From contig WRBG01000015.1 in the NCBI GenBank assembly GCA_009784635.1, positions 1 to 20,500 of the forward strand: a DNA stretch of 20,500 bases, given 5' to 3'. A model generated the notes under the pieces. The model ran no database searches and had not been told where the DNA came from. It saw only the letters and a program-made list of their open reading frames with translations. The stretch is from Bacteroidales bacterium (GTDB lineage Bacteria > Bacteroidota > Bacteroidia > Bacteroidales > UBA932). Positions 8,011-15,532 of the stretch are shown here, in pieces. The position numbers were made by a program, and so were the translations under genes. The first letter of the stretch is position 1; each line of letters starts with the position of its first letter.

Positions 8011-8014
8011 AACG

Positions 8015-8602
8015 CTACGCCTTTATCTTGGTTAACTTATTAAAGATGACGATTAGGTACCCCAAGGCGATGAATGCGCCCGGAGCCAAAATAAACACCA
8101 ACATGCCATCGCCCGAAGCAAATTTATAGCCAAACACCGACATGCTGCCCAACAACTCCCGTACTGCGCCCAAGGCGGTCAGAGCCAAGGTAAAGCCCAA
8201 ACCGATTCCCAAGCCGTCAAAAACCGAATTAAGCACCGAGTTTTTGGAGGCATAGGCTTCTGCCCGCGCCAGCAAAACACAGTTTACCGCAATCAAGGGA
8301 ATAAAAATCCCCAGCGTAGCATACAAGCCCGGGGTATAGGCCTGCATCATCAACTGCACCACGGTGGTAAAGCCTGCAATAACCACAATATAAGCGGGAA
8401 TCCTCACTTGATTGGGAATGGCGCCCGCAACTATTGATACCACCGCATTGGACATTATGAGTACCATCATGGTAGCCACCCCCATACCCAAGCCGTTGAT
8501 GGCAGAGGAAGAGGTGCCCAAGACGGGGCACATGCCCAACAACAGCACAAAAACGGGGTTTTCTTTAATGATGCCCTTGGTAATGATTTGTAATTTGTTC
8601 AT
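8015..8602 (-). CDS. rnfE: Rnf electron transport complex subunit E
   Basis: This is a 195-residue hydrophobic protein with about six transmembrane helices. The N-terminal motif ENPVFVLLLGMCPVLGTSSS and the central IPLIAVNCVLLARAEA are diagnostic of RnfE (homologous to NqrD), including both conserved cysteines. It forms the membrane core with RnfA and RnfD, in the complex that couples electron flow between reduced ferredoxin and NAD+ to Na+ or H+ translocation. It is preceded by an unusually strong Shine-Dalgarno sequence and lies 15 nt after rnfG. A charged C-terminus (LTKIKA) is on the cytoplasmic side if topology is as in the family. Identification is secure from motif and operon position. 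Confidence 0.96.
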   Translation of the reverse strand: MNKLQIITKGIIKENPVFVLLLGMCPVLGTSSSAINGLGMGVATMMVLIMSNAVVSIVAGAIPNQVRIPAYIVVIAGFTTVVQLMMQAYTPGLYATLGIFIPLIAVNCVLLARAEAYASKNSVLNSVFDGLGIGLGFTLALTALGAVRELLGSMSVFGYKFASGDGMLVFILAPGAFIALGYLIVIFNKLTKIKA

Positions 8603-8609
8603 CTGTATA

Positions 8610-8616
8610 TCCTCCT
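8610..8616 (-). promoter_or_regulatory. Strong ribosome binding site of rnfE
   Basis: The minus strand reads AGGAGGA, seven nucleotides before the rnfE ATG and just past the rnfG stop codon. Such a perfect Shine-Dalgarno is uncommon in Bacteroidetes and contrasts with rnfA, rnfC and rnfD here, which have none. Confidence 0.75.
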
Positions 8617-8617
8617 G

Positions 8618-9193
8618 TTATTGTTGGGTTACTGTTAGAAACGCTTTGTACGCCAATTCCACCGCATCGCAAAAGGCGCGAGAGGTGATGGTAGAAGCGG
8701 TTATGGCGTCCACATCGCCCCCGTCTTTTCTTACGGACAATTTAAAATTATCGGGATGTTTTCCGTTAAACTGCAAACTCCAATTGGCCTTCTTCTGCTC
8801 TATCTTGTCGCCCAGACCGGGGGTTTCTGCATGACTGACTACGGCGCTGTTGTGTATGGTGCCGTCTGGCAAAAATCCTATCATCAGCACAATAAGACCG
8901 CTAAAACCTTGGGTAGTGGATGCTTCTATGGCGTATCCTACGGGTTCGCCTCCATGAAGGGCAGGGTAAATCTTCACCTTCTTTCCATCAACCACCTTCT
9001 CTATAATCTCTACCGAGGGGTCGTTGTCAAAAGCCGGCACTACCGCCGCAATGGCAGCGTTCACTTCATTTTTCTTTGCTAACTCAATAGATTCATACGT
9101 AAGTATATATACGCCTCCAAGCAAGGCGGATACGCCCAATGTCACCCCAAAGAGGCAGAGCAGCATATTTTTTAAACTCGATTCTTTAGCCAT
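8618..9193 (-). CDS. rnfG: Rnf electron transport complex subunit G (FMN-binding)
   Basis: This is a 191-residue protein with one N-terminal membrane helix (residues ~10-33) and an exported FMN-binding domain. The domain signature is visible: GFSGLIVLMIGF (residues 96-107), ETPGLGDKI (123-131) and the flavinylation site DAITASTITS (162-171), where T168 would carry FMN by a phosphoester bond. The site differs from the textbook SGAT by having T-A-S-T. Electrons pass through this flavin in the periplasmic part of the Rnf complex. The gene overlaps rnfD by 8 nt and has a good Shine-Dalgarno (GGGGAGG at 9203-9209, minus strand) inside the rnfD end. A separate ApbE-type flavin transferase would be needed to attach the FMN; none is encoded in this window. 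Confidence 0.95.
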   Translation of the reverse strand: MAKESSLKNMLLCLFGVTLGVSALLGGVYILTYESIELAKKNEVNAAIAAVVPAFDNDPSVEIIEKVVDGKKVKIYPALHGGEPVGYAIEASTTQGFSGLIVLMIGFLPDGTIHNSAVVSHAETPGLGDKIEQKKANWSLQFNGKHPDNFKLSVRKDGGDVDAITASTITSRAFCDAVELAYKAFLTVTQQ

Positions 9194-10190
9194 TTTTTAT
9201 TACCTCCCCAAAGCGTTTTGGTTTACAATACATATTAAGCAAAGGAACCATTGCGTTCATAATCAGAATAGCAAAGGAGATTCCTTCGGGATAGGCGCCA
9301 TACACGCGAATCAATACCGTAATGACGCCTATGCCCACGCCAAAGATTATCATTCCCTTGGTACTCATGGGAGAGGTGACATAGTCGGTAGCCATGAAAA
9401 TTGCGCCCAGCAGTATCCCGCCCGTTAACAGATGGAAAAGAGGGTCGGCGTTCTGTTGCGGGTTAATGAGCCATAGAATACCGGTAAAAAGGGCAACAGT
9501 CACAAATATGGTCAAGGGAATGTGCAGGCGGATTACTTTACGGTACAGCAAATAGGCAAAGCCCAACAAGAGGGCAAAGGCATTGGCTTCTCCCATAGAG
9601 CCTCCTATCTTGCCCCAAAGCAAGTATTGGTACGAAAAACCGTGCGCCCCCTGCAACTGTTCCATCGTCAATCCTCCGGCCAATCCCTCCTTGATAATTC
9701 CCAGTGGCGTAGCGCCGCTAATGGCGTCCGCGCCAACGCGAAAGATGCTTGGAGGCACCGTCCAATCGGTCATCAACACCGGAAAAGAAATCAGCAACAC
9801 CACCCGGCCCACCAAAGCGGGGTTAAAAAGGTTGTTGCCCAATCCGCCAAAAGTCATTTTGGCAATACCTATGGCCACCACCGCCCCAATCATCACCATC
9901 CACCAAGGGGAGGTGGGGGGAAGATTCAAGGCCAACAGGACGGCAGTCAATAGGGCGGACATATCCGATATGGTGGAAGGCCCGTTAATCAAATATCGCT
10001 GAATCAAATATTCTACCGCCACGCAGGTAGCTATGGAGACGGCAAAGACAGACAAGGCGCTCAATCCCATAAAATAGACGGACACCAATACCGCAGGTAT
10101 CAGCGCAATAAGCACATCGAGCATGATACGGCGGGTATTTTCTTTTCCGTGCAGGTGGGGCGCCTGAGAAACAAGTAGCTTTTTCACCAT
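9186..10190 (-). CDS. rnfD: Rnf electron transport complex subunit D (FMN-binding)
   Basis: This is a 334-residue membrane protein with about nine or ten hydrophobic segments. It starts with the family-typical VSQAPHLHGKENTRRIMLDV and contains GGLGNNLFNPALVGR (115-129) and the flavinylation motif DAISGAT with T161 as the probable covalent FMN site. The C-terminal YVTSPMSTKGMIIFG block is also conserved. RnfD forms the large membrane subunit that couples flavin electron transfer to ion movement. It begins 14 nt after the rnfC stop without a recognisable Shine-Dalgarno, and its stop overlaps the rnfG start by 8 nt, indicating translational coupling. NqrB is the Na+-NQR counterpart; the gene neighbourhood supports RnfD. 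Confidence 0.96.
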   Translation of the reverse strand: MVKKLLVSQAPHLHGKENTRRIMLDVLIALIPAVLVSVYFMGLSALSVFAVSIATCVAVEYLIQRYLINGPSTISDMSALLTAVLLALNLPPTSPWWMVMIGAVVAIGIAKMTFGGLGNNLFNPALVGRVVLLISFPVLMTDWTVPPSIFRVGADAISGATPLGIIKEGLAGGLTMEQLQGAHGFSYQYLLWGKIGGSMGEANAFALLLGFAYLLYRKVIRLHIPLTIFVTVALFTGILWLINPQQNADPLFHLLTGGILLGAIFMATDYVTSPMSTKGMIIFGVGIGVITVLIRVYGAYPEGISFAILIMNAMVPLLNMYCKPKRFGEVIKNG

Positions 10191-10204
10191 TATATTATTT
10201 GGTT

Positions 10205-11539
10205 TTAATTCTTAGGACGATTTTTCATGATGGCCAATACCTGATTCCTCGAAAAACGCATCATATCGAGCAGGGGCAAATAAGCAGGACAGGTGTACAT
10301 GCAGCATCCGCATATCATACAGTCATACACGTGGTTTTGTTCCAATTCCTCCACGCAATTAGAAAGGCCGTACTTGTACAGCAAATAAGGCTCAAGTCCC
10401 ATGGGACACGCTTCTATACACTTACTGCAACGAATACAGGCGCTTTGGGGCAAACGCTTGGTTTCCTGTTCCGACAGGAACAAAACGGCAGAACTTCCCT
10501 TGAGCACGGGGGCCTCCAAGTGAAGCGCAGACTCGCCCATCATGGGGCCGCCCAACACGACTTTAACCGTATCCTCCGGCAGACCTCCCACCGCAGCAAT
10601 CAGCTCCGACAGGGGGGCGCCTATCCTAACGCGGAAATTCCGCTGGTTCAAAAGGCTGCGTCCGGTTAGGGTTACTACCTTTTCTACCAACGGTTTATTT
10701 TTTTGCACCGCCTCGTACACGGCTAAGGCGGTACCCACATTCTGCACCACCACCCCTATATCTATCGGCAAGCCCATAGAGGGCACCTGACGTTTGACCA
10801 CGGCTTCTATCAACTGTTTTTCTCCCCCTTGGGGGTACCTCTTTTTTAGGGAGACTATCTCTATGCCGGAATGTTGTTTGACCAATTTCGACAGGTGGCG
10901 GATGGCGTCCGGTTTGTTCTCTTCAATGCCTATGTATCCTTTTTGCACGCCCAAGGCCCGCATCATCAACTGAGTGCCAACCACGATTTCGGCCCCCTTT
11001 TCTAACATCAACCGATGGTCCGAGGTAAGGAAAGGTTCACATTCCGCTCCGTTAAGAACCAGACATTCCGCCTTTTTATCCGGCGGCGGGGAGAGCTTAA
11101 CATGGGTCGGAAAAGTGGCTCCGCCCAAGCCTACAACTCCGCCCTCAGCTATTTTTTTGACGATTTCGGGGCCCGACAGGTTTATATCTCCGACAAGCTC
11201 CGCCGATTGGTCTATTCCCTCCATCCATTCGTCTCCCTGTACATCAATAATCACTGTCATGGATTTATTGCCCAAAGGGTTGGGATAAGGTTCCACCGAT
11301 TTGACAACGCCCGATACCGAAGCGTGTATGTTGGCCGATATAAATCCGGAGGCCTTACCGATGATTTGGCCAACCTGTACATAATCGCCCTTGCCAACCA
11401 CAGGCTCTGCCGGAGCGCCTATGTGTTGGGCCATGGAAATATAAGCGACAGCCGGAAGGGGAAGATTTTCAATCGCTTGATTTGCAGATATTTTATTATC
11501 ATGGGGATGAATCCCTCCAACGGAAAATGTTTTGCTCAT
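10205..11539 (-). CDS. rnfC: Rnf electron transport complex subunit C (NADH-binding, 2x[4Fe-4S])
   Basis: This is a 444-residue soluble or peripheral subunit. N-terminal lipoyl-like barrel residues ~30-100 (GDYVQVGQIIG) are followed by the NADH/FMN-binding domain with GLGGATFPTHVK (137-148) and NGAECEP (163-169), related to the complex I 51-kDa fold. Two ferredoxin-type motifs close the protein: C368-x2-C371-x2-C374-x3-C378 and C407-x2-C410-x2-C413-x3-C417, each binding one [4Fe-4S] cluster. RnfC is the site of NAD+ reduction in the complex. The gene lies 6 nt after rnfB. All diagnostic residues are present, so it should be functional. The presence of Fe-S motifs separates it from NqrA. Confidence 0.97.
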   Translation of the reverse strand: MSKTFSVGGIHPHDNKISANQAIENLPLPAVAYISMAQHIGAPAEPVVGKGDYVQVGQIIGKASGFISANIHASVSGVVKSVEPYPNPLGNKSMTVIIDVQGDEWMEGIDQSAELVGDINLSGPEIVKKIAEGGVVGLGGATFPTHVKLSPPPDKKAECLVLNGAECEPFLTSDHRLMLEKGAEIVVGTQLMMRALGVQKGYIGIEENKPDAIRHLSKLVKQHSGIEIVSLKKRYPQGGEKQLIEAVVKRQVPSMGLPIDIGVVVQNVGTALAVYEAVQKNKPLVEKVVTLTGRSLLNQRNFRVRIGAPLSELIAAVGGLPEDTVKVVLGGPMMGESALHLEAPVLKGSSAVLFLSEQETKRLPQSACIRCSKCIEACPMGLEPYLLYKYGLSNCVEELEQNHVYDCMICGCCMYTCPAYLPLLDMMRFSRNQVLAIMKNRPKN

Positions 11540-11545
11540 AGAGGT

Positions 11546-12418
11546 TTAGCTGTTTACAGAGTGATTAATGGGTTGGGGCGTAGCGTCAACCGCTTTTTTG
11601 GGGGGAAAATTCACCTCCACAATGGCGCCGGTAGGACATTCGGGTACGCATTTCCTGCACAACTTACATGTATGAAAATCAATGTACGCCAAATTATTTT
11701 CTAAGGCAATGGCGTTGAACGTACAAACCTTCACACATTTGCCGCATCCGATACAAGCCGCTTGACAGGCCTTGCGAGCCACCGCGCCTTTGTCTTTATT
11801 TTGGCAATTTACATAGAGCCTCCGCCCTTTAGGCCCCACATTCCTAAGTTCAAACAACACTTTGGGACAAGCCTTTACACAAGCTCCACAGCCTGTACAC
11901 AGCGGCTCGTCCACCACGGGCAGACCCGTTTGGCTATCCATGTGCAGGGCGCCAAAAGTACAGACCCGCACACAATCGCCCAACATCAAGCAACCGTACC
12001 GGCAGGCAGTGCTTCCGCCGTACAGCGAAGCCGCCACCATGCAGGAGGCCATACCATCGTATTGATTGGTCGATTCGCGTTTTTCGCAGGAACCCCCGCA
12101 ACGCAAGACCGCCAGCGTGGGCGTCTTTTCCACCGCCGTCCTGCCCAGAATCTGAGCTACCGAAGCCATTAGGGCGTTGCCGCCTACCGGACAAAACAGT
12201 TCGTCCAACGACTCGGCTTGCACGCAACACTCGGCAAAGGCGCGGCAGCCCGGCAACCCGCAACCGCCGCAGTTGCCGCCGGGTAAAACAGCCCCCACCT
12301 CGTCAATCCGGGGGTCTTCATAAACTTTAAATTTTTGGGCCACAAAATAGAGTACTGCCGCCAAAAACACGCCTAACACACTAAGCATTACGACGGTAAA
12401 TAGAAATATTGAACTCAT
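11546..12418 (-). CDS. rnfB: Rnf electron transport complex subunit B (polyferredoxin)
   Basis: I place the start at the ATG at 12418, giving 290 residues. The frame stays open to 12451, but that start falls inside the predicted -7 box and would add an odd charged leader before the membrane helix. An N-terminal membrane anchor (residues 4-26) is followed by the RnfB-type motif C50-x2-C53-x4-C58-x17-C76, then four ferredoxin-like cysteine groups (C139 to C153, C174 to C184, C222 to C232, C251 to C261). I count 27 cysteines in total. It is the ferredoxin-accepting, multi-cluster entry subunit of the Rnf complex on the cytoplasmic face. The gene is first in the rnfBCDGEA operon, with its own promoter immediately upstream. 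Long, cluster-rich RnfB is usual for anaerobes. Confidence 0.96.
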   Translation of the reverse strand: MSSIFLFTVVMLSVLGVFLAAVLYFVAQKFKVYEDPRIDEVGAVLPGGNCGGCGLPGCRAFAECCVQAESLDELFCPVGGNALMASVAQILGRTAVEKTPTLAVLRCGGSCEKRESTNQYDGMASCMVAASLYGGSTACRYGCLMLGDCVRVCTFGALHMDSQTGLPVVDEPLCTGCGACVKACPKVLFELRNVGPKGRRLYVNCQNKDKGAVARKACQAACIGCGKCVKVCTFNAIALENNLAYIDFHTCKLCRKCVPECPTGAIVEVNFPPKKAVDATPQPINHSVNS

Positions 12419-12448
12419 ACAAGTTAGCGGAATAAAATTTTTTCGCAC

Positions 12449-12478
12449 CAAAGGTAACGCTTTTTTTCAATCCGCAAA
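12449..12478 (-). promoter_or_regulatory. Promoter of the rnf operon
   Basis: On the minus strand TTTG (12478-12475) is followed after 18 nt by TACCTTTG (12456-12449), matching the Bacteroidetes -33/-7 pattern (TTTG and TAnnTTTG) with spacing 1 nt short of the usual 19-21. Transcription would begin near 12442, giving a leader of about 24 nt before the rnfB ATG at 12418. The surrounding intergenic DNA (12419-12608) holds this promoter and a terminator, and no further gene. Confidence 0.6.
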
Positions 12479-12560
12479 AAACCTAAAAGAGTTTGCCGCT
12501 GCGCTCCATGAACAATACGAACCCCCACTCTTGCTCTGCCTCAAGCCGTACCACCAAAAC

Positions 12561-12592
12561 GAAAAAAGCGACCCCGCAAATGCAAGGTCGCT
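12561..12592 (-). terminator. Intrinsic terminator after the lipoprotein gene
   Basis: The minus strand reads AGCGACC, a 12-nt loop, GGTCGCT, then a run of T residues: a perfect 7-bp GC-rich stem with a U-tract, starting 17 nt after the stop codon at 12609. On the plus strand the same hairpin is followed by CGTTGTTTT, so it may also act weakly in that direction. It insulates the lipoprotein gene from rnfB transcription. Confidence 0.8.
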
Positions 12593-12608
12593 CGTTGTTT
12601 TAATATCT

Positions 12609-13115
12609 TTATTTTTTAACTTTCTCAAAAGCTAAACTACCAATACCTGTCAGACCAATAGACATTGATTTGTCATGAACAACAAAATCATAAGTAAGTT
12701 TACTACCTATCTTAAGATAGAGTCGGTGGGCAGTTTCTTGTTCCGGTATGGAGTATGTATATGTTCCTTCCCTTATATTAAAAATACTTTCTTCAAATCC
12801 GATAGTCCAGTTTGGATGATTCATTCTACCTTTAACTATTAAAACACTGTCTGCTTTAAACTCAAAAGTTACATTGAGGTCTGAATAATCAAGTGGAGGA
12901 AGTTCTTCGTCGGGATTTCCTATGATTGGGCCTGAAAAAGAGGCTTTCATAAGCTTCCATGCTCCAACCCAAGGTTCTTGGGTTGCTTCAACTATTGTAT
13001 CTGAGGCTTCGTTAAGCTCTCCCTTAGAAGCAACACCCTTGTTGCACGAACACAAAAGAACAACTGAGGCAAGGAGTAAAAAAAGATTTTTAATGATGTA
13101 AAATGTTTCCTTCAT
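12609..13115 (-). CDS. Hypothetical lipoprotein
   Basis: This is a 168-residue protein with a lipoprotein signal peptide: charged start, hydrophobic core (residues 9-21) and lipobox LCSC with C24 as the probable lipidated cysteine. Residues after it (NKGVASKGE) are polar, and the mature part from ~48 (WVGAWKLMKASF) has alternating beta-strand character with WxGxWxL-type openings seen in small lipocalin-like Bacteroidetes lipoproteins; that resemblance is an inference. No family is recognised and no catalytic motif is visible. It has its own promoter and a strong terminator, so it is a single-gene unit. Its base composition is clearly AT-richer than the flanking rnf and rseC genes. Together with the PIG-L gene it separates rnfB from rseC, which suggests later acquisition. 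Confidence 0.78.
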   Translation of the reverse strand: MKETFYIIKNLFLLLASVVLLCSCNKGVASKGELNEASDTIVEATQEPWVGAWKLMKASFSGPIIGNPDEELPPLDYSDLNVTFEFKADSVLIVKGRMNHPNWTIGFEESIFNIREGTYTYSIPEQETAHRLYLKIGSKLTYDFVVHDKSMSIGLTGIGSLAFEKVKK

Positions 13116-13141
13116 CTTGATTTATTTTTAAAATTGAGCGG

Positions 13142-13174
13142 CAAAGATATGGACAATAAAATGATACAACCAAA
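13142..13174 (-). promoter_or_regulatory. Promoter of the lipoprotein gene
   Basis: The minus strand shows TTTG (13174-13171), 21 nt, then TATCTTTG (13149-13142), an excellent match to the Bacteroidetes TTTG-N19-21-TAnnTTTG promoter. It lies 26 nt upstream of the ATG at 13115. Confidence 0.65.
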
Positions 13175-13309
13175 CAAAAAACCTCATTTCTCCCTATACT
13201 ACAATAAGATATAACTATAATACTTATTAATACTCTGGATTTTAACGCATTATAAATTATTGATACTCAAATTTTAATTGTTCAAGGGCACAAAGTAAAA
13301 AATTTCATC

Positions 13310-13317
13310 TATTTTTG
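13310..13317 (+). promoter_or_regulatory. -7 box upstream of the PIG-L gene
   Basis: TATTTTTG matches TAnnTTTG, 40 nt before the ATG at 13358. No TTTG stands at the expected -33 distance; the nearest TTG is 29 nt away. The rest of the divergent intergenic region 13116-13357 is AT-rich and shows no gene or clear operator palindrome. Confidence 0.5.
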
Positions 13318-13357
13318 CGCCATGTCCCTCTTTAAGCCCTATAACCCTTAAAATAAA

Positions 13358-14242
13358 ATGAAACAAAATCTTATCCTTTTAGTTGCCGCATTGTTCATGC
13401 CGGTTTTTGTATCCCCGCTGTTTGCCCAAGCGGATGGAAAAATGAATATAATCATTATTGGTGCCCATCCGGACGATGCCGATAAGGTGGGCGGAACCGC
13501 CTATAAATGGAAGTTAGCCGGATTTGATGTGTTGATGGTCTCGTTTACCAACGGCGATGCAGGTCATCAGACCATCAAGGCAGAAGAGTTGGCAAAAATT
13601 CGTCGCGAAGAGGCGCGGAGGGCCGGAGAAGTGATTGGAATTAGATATATCACCCTCGATAACCCGGACGGAAAGTTGATGCCCACTTACGAAAACAGAC
13701 TGCAAATGATTAAGTTAATCCGTGAGCATAAAGCCGATGTTGTCATATTCCCGCGTCCGTATGATTACCACCCCGACCATAGATATACCGGAACGCTTGT
13801 GCTTGATGCCGCCTATATGGTTACGGTTCCTACTATTTTGCCCGAAGTTCCGCATTTGGAAAGAAACCCCATGTTCTTGTATATGAGCGACGGTTTTACC
13901 ATTCCTGTAGCTTTTGTTGCCGATGTTGCCATTGAGATTGACGATGTTATTGAGAAAAAAATGGATATGTACCACGAGCATAAATCGCAAATGTATGAGT
14001 GGATGCCCTTTAATGGCGGATATTTGGAGAGCATTCCTGTGTCTGACGCAGACCGAAGGGCTTGGTTAGGAGCGTCCAGAAAAAGAGGTTCGGACGCAAC
14101 TCCGCACAGAAACAAGCTTATTGAATTATATGGTCCGGAAAGAGGTGCAGCCATAAGGTATTGCGAAACTTTCCAAGACTCCGGTTATGGCAGAAGGCTC
14201 ACCAAAGATAATCTGAAAACATATTTTCCGTTTTTGCCGTAA
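13358..14242 (+). CDS. Secreted PIG-L / LmbE-family N-acetyl-sugar deacetylase
   Basis: This is a 294-residue protein with a signal peptide (residues 1-24, ending LFAQ). The PIG-L core begins at residue 29: strand IIIIG followed by AHPDD (H37, D39, D40), and the second metal motif HPDH (H138-H141). By comparison with MshB-type enzymes, H37, D40 and H141 would bind Zn2+ and D39 would be the general base. The usual glutamate after HPDD is alanine here, in the variant form HPDDAD that is seen in exported family members. It is predicted to remove N-acetyl groups from amino-sugar substrates in the periplasm or outside; the specific substrate is unknown. It is the only plus-strand gene between rnfB and the right edge, convergent with rseC (23 nt between stops) and divergent from the lipoprotein gene. 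Confidence 0.87.
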   Translation: MKQNLILLVAALFMPVFVSPLFAQADGKMNIIIIGAHPDDADKVGGTAYKWKLAGFDVLMVSFTNGDAGHQTIKAEELAKIRREEARRAGEVIGIRYITLDNPDGKLMPTYENRLQMIKLIREHKADVVIFPRPYDYHPDHRYTGTLVLDAAYMVTVPTILPEVPHLERNPMFLYMSDGFTIPVAFVADVAIEIDDVIEKKMDMYHEHKSQMYEWMPFNGGYLESIPVSDADRRAWLGASRKRGSDATPHRNKLIELYGPERGAAIRYCETFQDSGYGRRLTKDNLKTYFPFLP

Positions 14243-14265
14243 TGAGCGTGGGGTTGATAGCGCCC

Positions 14266-14688
14266 CTATGGTTTCTCTAACACAAAAACATATTCCCGCC
14301 CGATTCGGTCTCTAAAGAGCCAAACCACCCAATAGCAGACTAAGGGGGCGGCTAAGGCGGCCAATCCGGTAAGCAGTTCGGATACGCCAAGGGCATGAAG
14401 CGTGAACAATACGGCCAACAGTACCATCAACGGCAATACATACATCAGAAATACCGCCCTAAAGCCCAAGGAAGTCTTGAGGCTGACCCGCGCCTCCTCT
14501 CCCACGCTCCAACTCTGCCCGGGCAAGGGAGCTGCCTCGATTCGTTTTTCTTTTTGTTCCGACAGGGAGCATAATCCCTTTGCCTTACATTCCGCGCAGG
14601 CAGACCGGTTGATGATTTCTACCACAATCTGTTCGTCCGTTACGGAAACCACAGTGCCCTTACGTTCAATCCGGCGGAAATCAGCCAT
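14266..14688 (-). CDS. rseC: SoxR-reducing system / RseC-family membrane protein
   Basis: This is a 140-residue protein. A small N-terminal domain (1-72) with a cysteine cluster C31-x2-C34-x5-C40 (ACAECKAKGLC) is followed by two transmembrane helices (about 77-99 and 104-125) and a short charged tail. This is the RseC architecture. In gammaproteobacteria RseC belongs with Rnf-like Rsx proteins that keep SoxR reduced; in Bacteroidetes the gene commonly lies directly ahead of rnfB, so a role in Rnf electron transfer or maturation is likely. Here it is separated from rnfB by about 1.85 kb carrying two unrelated genes, one on the opposite strand, so it can no longer share the rnf transcript. It lies 7 nt after the DUF3108 gene. 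Confidence 0.88.
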   Translation of the reverse strand: MADFRRIERKGTVVSVTDEQIVVEIINRSACAECKAKGLCSLSEQKEKRIEAAPLPGQSWSVGEEARVSLKTSLGFRAVFLMYVLPLMVLLAVLFTLHALGVSELLTGLAALAAPLVCYWVVWLFRDRIGREYVFVLEKP

Positions 14689-14695
14689 GATGCTA

Positions 14696-15532
14696 TTATC
14701 TTATCTTGCTGGTCAATGGGAATTTAAGCCCTTCATATTTGGAAATTCGGGCAGATACCCTGCCCACAACAATGGGCGTTTCCAACCAAATGGGGAGCCG
14801 GTTGTCGTCGTCGGAGAGCCAAATCAACATCTCCTCTTTACCCGTAAATACAACTCCGGCGACTAAAGTCGCGGAAAATTTTTTGCACTGAAAGGTACCC
14901 ACGCCGGGGACTCTTTTTTGCTCCGTACCCAAATAGCGAAAATGAAGGTCGTGCATCTCCTCGTCAATCACAAACGAAAGCGACAACTGCTCCCCCACTT
15001 TCATGGCGGAGGTCTCTATATTCCGAGCAAAATAGAGCAGGGTCATCAAGTCAAAGGTACAGGATTTGCCCTGCATCAAGGTATCTTTGACCCGATTGTT
15101 GCTGCGGGTAATGCGGGCGTCTATAGAATAGTCCTCTTTAAAAAAGTAGCGGTTTTTAATCGTGTACTTCCCCTCGTTTATGTCGCGAAAGAAATAGAGC
15201 GGTCTAAGGTTGCTTGCCTTAAAACGAGCCTCGTAACTATCTCGAATTCTAAAGAATCTATCGAAAAAAGGATAAGTTTTTACCGTGGCCAAAGCCTCAA
15301 AATAGGGCTCTTTTTCCCTTTGGTCTTCTCTATAATAAACGGTGGTCGTCAGCTCTCCCACTGCGGTGCGAAACGCCCATGTATGATTGGCCACAAAAGT
15401 GATTTGCTCCCCGTCTTTAAACGAAAGCTGTTCAAAAGGAATGTTCCGGATTGGCAAACATTCCTGTCCCTGCGCCCAAACCATAACGGGACATATCCCC
15501 AAAAACAAGAGTATGCTGTATGCCTTTTTCAT
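14696..15532 (-). CDS. DUF3108-family exported protein
   Basis: This is a 278-residue protein with a signal peptide (residues 1-20, ending MVWAQ). The body matches the DUF3108 pattern: an early F-x-DGEQITF strand, a middle Y-F-R-D-x-NEGKYTIKNRYFF block, the DLMTLLYFAR segment, and a C-terminal LIWLSDDDNRLPIWLETPIVVG strand pair. Beta-strand alternation dominates, consistent with a periplasmic beta-sandwich or barrel-like fold. The molecular function of the family is not established; roles in the cell envelope have been proposed. Its ATG follows directly on the dnaB stop with no gap, and rseC starts 7 nt after it, so the three are very probably cotranscribed. Confidence 0.85.
   Translation of the reverse strand: MKKAYSILLFLGICPVMVWAQGQECLPIRNIPFEQLSFKDGEQITFVANHTWAFRTAVGELTTTVYYREDQREKEPYFEALATVKTYPFFDRFFRIRDSYEARFKASNLRPLYFFRDINEGKYTIKNRYFFKEDYSIDARITRSNNRVKDTLMQGKSCTFDLMTLLYFARNIETSAMKVGEQLSLSFVIDEEMHDLHFRYLGTEQKRVPGVGTFQCKKFSATLVAGVVFTGKEEMLIWLSDDDNRLPIWLETPIVVGRVSARISKYEGLKFPLTSKIR

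Noticed and set aside
7411..12418. Na+-NQR instead of Rnf
   Set aside because: The operon encodes a polyferredoxin RnfB and an RnfC with two [4Fe-4S] motifs in the order BCDGEA, and there is no NqrF or NqrA-type gene.
12419..12451. Upstream extension of rnfB to the ATG at 12451
   Set aside because: That start lies within the predicted -7 box, so it would not be on the transcript, and it would disturb the N-terminal membrane anchor.
12508..12602. Plus-strand 31-codon peptide in the rnfB upstream region
   Set aside because: It runs through the terminator hairpin, has no promoter or ribosome site and shows no coding bias.
14235..14280. Bidirectional terminator between the PIG-L gene and rseC
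   Set aside because: Only a GGGG/CCCC 4-bp pairing is visible, without a T-tract on either strand.
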